Of a DNA stretch of 11,049 nt, positions 6,388-11,049 are shown piece after piece. Position 1 is the stretch's first letter; each line of letters opens with the position of its first letter. The notes below the pieces were generated by a model. That model was not told the origin of the DNA. It did not search any database and was given only the letters and a program-made list of their open reading frames with translations. Where the stretch lies: assembly GCA_900554205.1 (NCBI GenBank), contig USGM01000106.1, forward strand, positions 1 to 11,049. The letters run 5' to 3'. Both the position numbers and the translations under genes were made by a program. The DNA is from an uncultured Lachnospiraceae bacterium. Its GTDB lineage: Bacteria > Bacillota > Clostridia > Lachnospirales > Lachnospiraceae.

Positions 6388-6933
6388 ATGAATAAAGTAA
6401 TGAAGGAAATGATAAGCACGCTGTTGTATCTGCTGGGAGTGCTCTGTCTGACATGGCTCGTGATCACCTTTGTCGGACAGAGAACCGAGGTGGATGGCTC
6501 ATCCATGGAGCCGACGCTGACGAACGGCGACAATCTGATCGTGGATAAGCTGTCCTATCGTTTTCGTGATCCCGAACGGTTTGACATTATTGTATTTCCT
6601 TATAAGCACAAGCCGAAGACATATTATATCAAACGGATCATCGGTCTGCCCGGGGAGACGGTTCAGATCGATGAACAGGGAAACATCTACATAAACGGTG
6701 AGATCCTTTCCGAGAGCTATGGACGTGAGATCATACGACCGGAAAATGTGGGGCTTGCCGCAGAGCCGATCGTGCTGGGCGAGGATGAATATTTCGTCAT
6801 GGGAGACAACCGGAACAACAGCACCGACAGCCGGTTCGCACAGGTAGGAAATATCAAACGGGAAGACATTATCGGCAGAGCATGGGTGAGAATCTGGCCA
6901 TTCTCGAGCTTTGGAATACTGAAACACCAGTAG
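6388..6933 (+). CDS. lepB: Type I signal peptidase (second paralogue)
   Basis: This second signal peptidase has 181 residues: a single N-terminal membrane segment at about 9-29, catalytic Ser39 in SSMEPT, DPERFDIIVF (61-70), catalytic Lys82 in YYIKRIIGLPGE and a canonical GDNRNNSTDSR box (139-149). It ends with the usual GRAWVRIWPFSSFG tail, which the first paralogue lacks in this form. The ATG at 6388 has GGGAG at 6374-6378 (spacing 9) and starts 4 nt after the rbgA stop. The two peptidases have identical short nucleotide stretches around the catalytic Ser but differ widely elsewhere, so any duplication is old. Separate substrates or expression needs are possible but not visible in the sequence. 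Confidence 0.95.
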   Translation: MNKVMKEMISTLLYLLGVLCLTWLVITFVGQRTEVDGSSMEPTLTNGDNLIVDKLSYRFRDPERFDIIVFPYKHKPKTYYIKRIIGLPGETVQIDEQGNIYINGEILSESYGREIIRPENVGLAAEPIVLGEDEYFVMGDNRNNSTDSRFAQVGNIKREDIIGRAWVRIWPFSSFGILKHQ

Positions 6934-6947
6934 ACACAAATTTGCTA

Positions 6948-6966
6948 TGCGCAAAGAACGTGCGCA
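6948..6966 (+). repeat. Small hairpin between lepB and rnhB
   Basis: Two TGCGCA copies (6948-6953 and 6961-6966), which are self-complementary, can form a 6-bp stem with a 7-nt loop just before rnhB. A very similar arrangement, TGCGCAA..TTGCGCA, occurs at 9824-9843. Confidence 0.4.
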
Positions 6967-6979
6967 GAAATGGGGAAGT

Positions 6980-7741
6980 ATGTTAAATATCGGTGAAATC
7001 AAGTCATGTTTTCAGGCAGCGTCTTTGGAGGAGCTGCCTGAACTTATAAAGAGATACAGTGAGGATGAGCGGGGCGGTGTCAGGAAGCTCGTGGAAGCCT
7101 CGGAGAAGAAGCTTGCAGCCCTGCAGCGGGAAAAGGAAAGAATCGAGAAGCTGCGGGTCTACGAGGAAAAGTACCGGGAGTATGAGTTCATCTGCGGAAT
7201 CGACGAGGTGGGGAGAGGACCGCTTGCCGGGCCTGTTGTTGCGGGTGCGGTCATTCTGCCGAGGGATTGCCGTATTTTGTATATAAATGATTCCAAACAA
7301 CTCTCCGAAAAAAAGAGAGAGGAGCTTTTTGAGATCATCCGCGAGAAGGCGGTTGCCTTTGCACTTGGCTACGCGACGCCGGAGCGGATTGATGAGATCA
7401 ATATCCTGCAGGCCACCTACGAGGCGATGAGGCAGGCGATTGACAGACTGAAGGTAAGGCCGGACCTGCTGCTGAACGATGCAGTCACGATTCCCAAGGT
7501 GGATATTCCGCAGGTTCCTATTATCAAGGGAGATGCGAAGAGTATCACGATCGGTGCGGCAAGCATCGTTGCAAAGGTGACAAGGGACAGACTGATGGAA
7601 GAGTACGACAAGGTCTTCCCGGAGTATGACTTTGCGCGCAACAAGGGCTACGGAAGTCCGGCACATATAGAGGCGTTGAAGAAGTACGGTCCCTCGGTCA
7701 TACACCGGAAGAGCTTTATTAAAAACTTTATCGAAGCGTAG
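6980..7741 (+). CDS. rnhB: Ribonuclease HII
   Basis: RNase HII cleaves RNA in RNA-DNA hybrids and nicks 5' of single ribonucleotides in DNA. Started at 6980 it has 253 residues, close to B. subtilis RnhB. The first 70 residues are a charged helical N-terminal extension typical of Firmicutes. The catalytic domain starts at CGIDEVGRGPLAGPVVAG. The four acidic active-site residues are Asp75 and Glu76 in GIDEVGRG, Asp167 in LLLNDA and Asp185 in IIKGDAKSI. AASIVAKVTRDR, NKGYGSPAHIEAL and HRKSF follow. An in-frame ATG at 6947 would add 11 residues and lacks an SD. The ATG at 6980 has a close G-rich GGGGAAG. Start choice is uncertain; the function is not. Confidence 0.94.
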   Translation: MLNIGEIKSCFQAASLEELPELIKRYSEDERGGVRKLVEASEKKLAALQREKERIEKLRVYEEKYREYEFICGIDEVGRGPLAGPVVAGAVILPRDCRILYINDSKQLSEKKREELFEIIREKAVAFALGYATPERIDEINILQATYEAMRQAIDRLKVRPDLLLNDAVTIPKVDIPQVPIIKGDAKSITIGAASIVAKVTRDRLMEEYDKVFPEYDFARNKGYGSPAHIEALKKYGPSVIHRKSFIKNFIEA

Positions 7742-7757
7742 GAGAAGGGAAACGGGA

Positions 7758-9512
7758 ATGAATCTTTCACAGCTGTTCACAGGCGCATCACGGGGAGAAA
7801 GCCGTGTCGGGGAGATGACAGGCAGGGCAACTGTAGCGCAGAATCTTCATACGGCAGATGTCAACAGGCAGATCCGGTCACTGGTGCCGGGGCAGACTCT
7901 GCGGGGTGAGATTGTGTCCAGAAACGGAGGGGAGATTCAGATCAGAATATCTGAGGATATGGTTCTGAATGCAAAAGTAGATCAGAGCATTCACCTCGAT
8001 ATCGGGCAGAATGTGACCTTTGAGGTAAAAAGCAACGGAGCCGCGCTGTCGTTGAGCCCGCTGTTTACGAATATTTCCGCCGATGTCAATGTCCTGAAGG
8101 CATTGGAGATGGCAGGACTTCCGGTCAATGAGATCTCTGTTTCCATGACGAAGCAGCTGATGGAGGCAGGGCTGCCGGTGAACCGGAGCTCCCTGCAGCA
8201 GATTTACAGGGAGATCAACAGCTTTCCGGAGTATGAGGCATCGGATGTTATCAACCTGCACAGGCTGCAGCTTCCGGTCAATGAGACCAATCTTCAACAG
8301 ATGGCTGCATATCGCAATATGAACCATCAGCTGCTCAATGCCATCTCCGATGTGCTGGAGCTGCTTCCACAGGCGGCAGAAGCAATGCAGGAGAGCGGGA
8401 GCACTGACGGGTGGACTGCCCTGTACCGGGCGCTGCTTCCACAGATGACGGGGGCGGCGGAAACGGCAGAGATGGCAGAAGCCCCAGAGGCTGTGCCGAC
8501 ACCGGAGACTGCGCAGACACCGCAGGAGATAGAAGAAGGCATGCGGCAGGCAGCGTCAGAGATCGCACAGGGGAGTCTTCCGGAAGCAGGGCAGACCACG
8601 GCTGAAAAAATTGTACAGGAGATCACTGAAGGCACGGTACAGCAGACCAGTCAGGAGAACAGTCAGGAGCCGCAGAGAGTCGGTGCGGATGTGCAGAGGA
8701 TGCTCGGATTGATAGAGCGGATGGAATTATCCCCGCATGAGAAGACACAGCTTACGGAGCAGTTCTTACAGCTTGCGCAGGACGGTACGGAGAAGGGCAG
8801 CTTTTTCAAGCTGGCACAGAATCTGCTGGAGCTGGCAGACAGGGGAGGGCAGACCGGGAGAGCCGTCCGGGAGATCTTTTCTGACAAGGCATTTCAGAAG
8901 CTTTTCACGGAGCAGCTCAAGGAGCAGTGGACACTGCGACCGGAGGACGTCGCACAGTCTGAAAAGGTGGAGGAGCTTTACCGCCGGATGGATCGGCAGC
9001 TTAAGGGATTGCAGCTGGCCCTTGACACCGGGGGACAGGGGGAGAGCGCTGCGTTCAAGGCAGTGACCAATCTCTCGCAGAACCTTGATTTCATGAACCA
9101 GATCAATCAGATGTACAGCTACATCCAGCTTCCCTTGCAGCTGAAGGGCTCGGATGCCCATGGCGATCTCTATGTCTATACGAATAAGAGAAGTCTTGCG
9201 GAGAATGACGGCAAGGTCAGCGCACTTTTGCATCTCGACATGGAGCATCTCGGCGCGCTGGATGTCTATGTGACGATGGAGAGCGGAAAGGTTGCCACGA
9301 AATTTACCGTGGCGGATGACGCGACGCTTGATTTTCTGGAAGCGCATATGGATATACTGACTCAGAGATTAAAAAAGAGGGGCTATGACTGTTCTGTCTC
9401 CATGACGACAGCGGAGAAGAAAGAACCGTCCGCGGCGGGAGGTCTCGCTCCATTATTACAGCAGACCGGAGGCGGCCTGGTGACCAGATATGCTTTTGAC
9501 GTCAGAACGTAG
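7758..9512 (+). CDS. FliK-like (YlqG-position) protein of unknown function
   Basis: This 584-residue soluble protein has no signal peptide or membrane segment. Residues about 45-100 look like a small beta-rich region. Residues 110-200 contain three LPVN-starting units (121, 139 and 172). Residues 231-306 are low-complexity, rich in Ala, Glu, Thr, Gln and Pro. Residues about 310-455 are helical. The C-terminus (about 457-550) resembles the flagellar hook-length control protein FliK C-domain: HLDMEHLGALDVYVTME, then KVATKFTVADDATLDFLEAH and a terminal helix. The ATG at 7758 has AAGGGA at 7745-7750 (spacing 7). It follows rnhB by 16 nt and precedes an FlhB-CTD-like gene, the same arrangement as ylqG-ylqH in B. 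subtilis. Role unknown; no other flagellar genes are in the window. Family assignment is moderate. Confidence 0.8.
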   Translation: MNLSQLFTGASRGESRVGEMTGRATVAQNLHTADVNRQIRSLVPGQTLRGEIVSRNGGEIQIRISEDMVLNAKVDQSIHLDIGQNVTFEVKSNGAALSLSPLFTNISADVNVLKALEMAGLPVNEISVSMTKQLMEAGLPVNRSSLQQIYREINSFPEYEASDVINLHRLQLPVNETNLQQMAAYRNMNHQLLNAISDVLELLPQAAEAMQESGSTDGWTALYRALLPQMTGAAETAEMAEAPEAVPTPETAQTPQEIEEGMRQAASEIAQGSLPEAGQTTAEKIVQEITEGTVQQTSQENSQEPQRVGADVQRMLGLIERMELSPHEKTQLTEQFLQLAQDGTEKGSFFKLAQNLLELADRGGQTGRAVREIFSDKAFQKLFTEQLKEQWTLRPEDVAQSEKVEELYRRMDRQLKGLQLALDTGGQGESAAFKAVTNLSQNLDFMNQINQMYSYIQLPLQLKGSDAHGDLYVYTNKRSLAENDGKVSALLHLDMEHLGALDVYVTMESGKVATKFTVADDATLDFLEAHMDILTQRLKKRGYDCSVSMTTAEKKEPSAAGGLAPLLQQTGGGLVTRYAFDVRT

Positions 9513-9530
9513 GATGCTGGGGTGAGCAAA

Positions 9531-9815
9531 ATGGCAGAAAATAAGGAAAATAAAAAGGTACAGCAGGCGATTGCGCTGGAATATAATCCGGCGGAGGATG
9601 CGCCGCGGGTCATTGCCAGCGGGCGTGGTGTGCTCGCGGAAAAGATTATCCAGAAGGCGAAGGAGAGTGATGTCCCGATACACCGTGACGACAAGCTGGC
9701 GGATACGCTGTCCAGACTGGAGATCGGTGAGATGATCCCGCCGGAGCTGTATGAGGTGGTGGCGGAGGTGCTGATCTTTGTGGATGCGATGGATAAGTTG
9801 AAGAGTAAGATGTAG
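9531..9815 (+). CDS. ylqH: FlhB C-terminal-domain-like protein (YlqH family)
   Basis: This 94-residue soluble protein corresponds to the cytoplasmic C-terminal domain of FlhB/YscU, the substrate-specificity switch of type III export. Aligned features are AIALEYNPAEDAPRVIASGRG (split at 13-33), AEKIIQKAKESDVPI and the end LEIGEMIPPELYEVVAEVLIFV. The four residues matching the NPTH autocleavage motif are KKVQ (8-11), and the membrane domain is absent, so it resembles a ready-made post-cleavage fragment. The ATG at 9531 has GGGGTGAG at 9519-9526. An alternative GTG at 9522 with AGGA would add three residues. It starts 18 nt after the FliK-like gene, and the two proteins probably interact as FliK and FlhB do; that is inference. 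Function is unknown. Confidence 0.88.
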   Translation: MAENKENKKVQQAIALEYNPAEDAPRVIASGRGVLAEKIIQKAKESDVPIHRDDKLADTLSRLEIGEMIPPELYEVVAEVLIFVDAMDKLKSKM

Positions 9816-9823
9816 CGGGCAAT

Positions 9824-9843
9824 TGCGCAAGTGACGTTGCGCA
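9824..9843 (+). repeat. Short hairpin overlapping the left arm of the palindrome
   Basis: TGCGCAA (9824-9830) pairs perfectly with TTGCGCA (9837-9843) around the 6-nt loop GTGACG. No T tract follows. Its 3' arm is also part of the long palindrome's left arm, so the two structures exclude each other. Confidence 0.5.
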
Positions 9844-9975
9844 GGATGCACAGACCACCGCAGGCACGCTTGCGCTACCTTCCGCTCGCAGCGGTGCATA
9901 AGATGCCACAACACGGCATCTAAGCACCGGCGGCTCCAGAGTGCGCTGCTTGTGGTCAGGTGCATTCTGTGCAAC
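9836..9975. repeat. About 140-bp imperfect palindromic element
   Basis: The ends form a continuous 16-bp helix, GTTGCGCAGGATGCAC (9836-9851) with GTGCATTCTGTGCAAC (9960-9975), including two G-U pairs in RNA form. Inside it GACCAC (9853-9858) pairs with GTGGTC (9952-9957) and GCAG (9860-9863) with CTGC (9946-9949). The centre has GGTGC (9893-9897) with GCACC (9924-9928) and AGATGCC (9901-9907) with GGCATCT (9915-9921) around loop ACAACAC. It contains no plausible gene, and no clear target-site duplication is visible at its edges. It could be a small non-autonomous repeat or palindromic intergenic element, or a structured RNA. Confidence 0.75.
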
Positions 9976-10098
9976 TGTTATCTGAAATGGTTGCAGTTTG
10001 GCAATTATTTATCTACAGTGCTTGATGTCAAAGCAGATGGAAATTTATACAAGCTATTTGGCAGTACATTGTGTAGGATGGGATAGATGGGGTGAGGT
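9976..10098 (+). other. AT-richer non-coding stretch upstream of yraN
   Basis: This 123-bp stretch has no reading frame I would support. It contains two weak promoter-like pairs: TTGCAG (9991-9996) with TACAGT (10014-10019) at 17 nt, and TTGATG (10022-10027) with TATACA (10046-10051) at 18 nt. Either could start transcription of yraN-pgeF. Neither is close to consensus. Confidence 0.35.
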
Positions 10099-10476
10099 AT
10101 GAATACGAGGGCTGAGGGGGCGGCATGGGAGAAGCGCGCGGCGGAGTATCTGGCGGCGCATGGGATGAAGATCAGGGAACGGAATTTTCGCTGCAGGCAG
10201 GGGGAGATTGACCTGATCGGGCAGGATGGGGAATACCTTGTCTTTGTCGAGGTCAAGTTCCGCAGTACGACAGGCAGCGGATATGCGGCGGATGCGGTGG
10301 ATGTCCGCAAGCAGAGAAGGATATGCAGAGTTGCCGACTATTACCGGACAATGCACGGACTCGGAGACAACACGGCAGTCCGGTATGATGTCGTGACGGT
10401 GCAGGGTGACGAGATCACATGGATCAGGAATGCGTTTCCGCACATCTATCAGCGGAGACAGCAAGGAGGCTTATGA
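10099..10476 (+). CDS. yraN: YraN family (UPF0102) nuclease-fold protein
   Basis: This 125-residue protein matches the length and motifs of the YraN/UPF0102 family: an N-terminal helix (AAWEKRAAEYLAAHG), then ERNFRCRQGEIDLIGQDG, VFVEVKFR and RYDVV (95-99). GEID (35-38) followed by EVK (51-53) has the layout of a PD-(D/E)XK nuclease core, so DNA or RNA cleavage is suspected; the family's physiological role remains poorly defined. In many bacteria it lies near rnhB, as here. The ATG at 10099 has a G-rich GGGGTGAGG at 10089-10097. Its stop overlaps the pgeF start by 4 nt (ATGA), which indicates translational coupling. Confidence 0.92.
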   Translation: MNTRAEGAAWEKRAAEYLAAHGMKIRERNFRCRQGEIDLIGQDGEYLVFVEVKFRSTTGSGYAADAVDVRKQRRICRVADYYRTMHGLGDNTAVRYDVVTVQGDEITWIRNAFPHIYQRRQQGGL

Positions 10477-11049
10477 ATACATTTCTTACCTTTCCGCTTT
10501 TGGAACAGACAGGGATTGTCCGGCATCTCTTTACAACGCGACAGGGTGGCGTGAGCCGGGGAGAGTTTGCAACGATGAATCTGAGCTTTACCCGGGGAGA
10601 CGATCCGGCATGTGTCGAGGAGAATTACAGGCGCGTGGCGGACGCGCTCGGATGCAGACCTGAGGATATGGTCGCCTCGCATCAGACGCACACGACAAAC
10701 ATCCGCAGGGTGACGGCAGATGACAGAGGAAAAGGAATCGTGCGCCCGAGGGATTATGAGAACGTAGACGGATTGATAACGGATGAGCCGGGGCTTGTTC
10801 TTGTGACATATTTTGCGGACTGTGTCCCGCTGTTTTTTTTCGATCCTGCACACCGCGCAATCGGGCTGGCGCATTCCGGCTGGCGCGGGACGGCGGGAAG
10901 AATGGGAGAATGCATGCTGCGGGCTATGCATGAGGCATTCGGGACGGAGCCTGAGGAGGTCTGCGCGGTCATAGGCCCCTGCATCTGCCAGGATTGCTAT
11001 GAGGTGAGTGCGGATGTGGCGGAGCAGTTTGAAAACTATTCAGAGGCGG
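10473..11049 (+). CDS. pgeF: PgeF/YfiH family peptidoglycan editing factor (3' truncated)
   Basis: The frame is open from the ATG at 10473 to the window end: 192 codons, with the remainder beyond 11049. The family usually has about 240-280 residues. It belongs to the multicopper-polyphenol-oxidase-like YfiH fold. Members have been linked to correcting misincorporated residues in peptidoglycan precursors, and some show purine nucleoside phosphorylase activity. Visible motifs are HLFTTRQGGVS (19-29), ASHQTH (68-73), the ADC motif with Cys117, GLAHSGWRGT with His134, and VIGPCI..CYEV. His70, Cys117 and His134 match the metal and active-site triad. AAGGAGG (10463-10469) lies only 3 nt before the ATG, which overlaps the yraN stop. 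The run of T codons at about 10830-10840 (FFF) is intact. Confidence 0.93.
   Translation, partial: MNTFLTFPLLEQTGIVRHLFTTRQGGVSRGEFATMNLSFTRGDDPACVEENYRRVADALGCRPEDMVASHQTHTTNIRRVTADDRGKGIVRPRDYENVDGLITDEPGLVLVTYFADCVPLFFFDPAHRAIGLAHSGWRGTAGRMGECMLRAMHEAFGTEPEEVCAVIGPCICQDCYEVSADVAEQFENYSEA

Noticed and set aside
5307..6533. 408-codon open frame on the minus strand across lepB, rbgA and lepB
   Set aside because: It lies opposite three well-identified genes with complete family motifs, and its translation shows no recognisable domain. The antisense openness is a by-product of codon bias.
9816..10098. CRISPR array or tRNA in the non-coding gap
   Set aside because: No regularly spaced direct repeats and no cloverleaf were found. 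The structure is a single large inverted repeat.
10822..10845. Possible frameshift at the T-rich run in pgeF
   Set aside because: The frame stays open with family motifs on both sides (ADC before, AHSGWRGT after), so the run is intact as read.

Overview
This window is a dense, almost entirely plus-strand block of translation and protein-export housekeeping genes from a Firmicute. I infer a member of the Clostridia, probably Lachnospiraceae. The evidence is the gene order (ylxM-ffh-rpsP-khpA-rimM-trmD-rplS-rbgA-rnhB-ylqG/ylqH-type genes), which matches the Bacillus subtilis order closely, together with purine-rich Shine-Dalgarno (SD) sites, moderate GC and two type I signal peptidase genes. 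The species cannot be named from the sequence.

Layout. At 1-91 a terminator-like hairpin carries the -35 box of a strong promoter in its 3' arm. From 92 to 4382 runs an apparent operon: ylxM and ffh (signal recognition particle), rpsP (ribosomal protein S16), khpA (KH-domain RNA-binding protein), rimM (30S maturation) and trmD (tRNA m1G37 methylation). The trmD frame continues without a stop into a C-terminal GNAT acetyltransferase, giving a 457-residue fusion. rplS (4499-4846) has its own promoter, a structured leader and a strong terminator. A new promoter directly after that terminator starts a second cluster: lepB, rbgA, lepB, rnhB, then a FliK-like protein and a short FlhB-C-terminal-like protein. 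A 283-bp non-coding gap (9816-10098) contains a roughly 140-bp imperfect palindrome. The window ends with yraN and a 3'-truncated pgeF/yfiH.

How the genes work together. Ffh, with YlxM as probable cofactor, targets nascent membrane and secreted proteins, and the two LepB enzymes remove signal peptides after translocation. S16, RimM, TrmD, L19 and RbgA are ribosome components, assembly factors or decoding-fidelity factors. RNase HII removes misincorporated ribonucleotides and R-loops from DNA. PgeF (peptidoglycan editing) and YraN (nuclease-fold protein) are conserved accessory housekeeping genes.

Most of the window is ordinary core genome. The items worth a second look are the TrmD-GNAT fusion, with Glu at the expected catalytic Asp position; the soluble FliK-like/FlhB-CTD-like pair that lacks the NPTH autocleavage motif and sits outside any visible flagellar locus; and the long palindromic element between ylqH and yraN.
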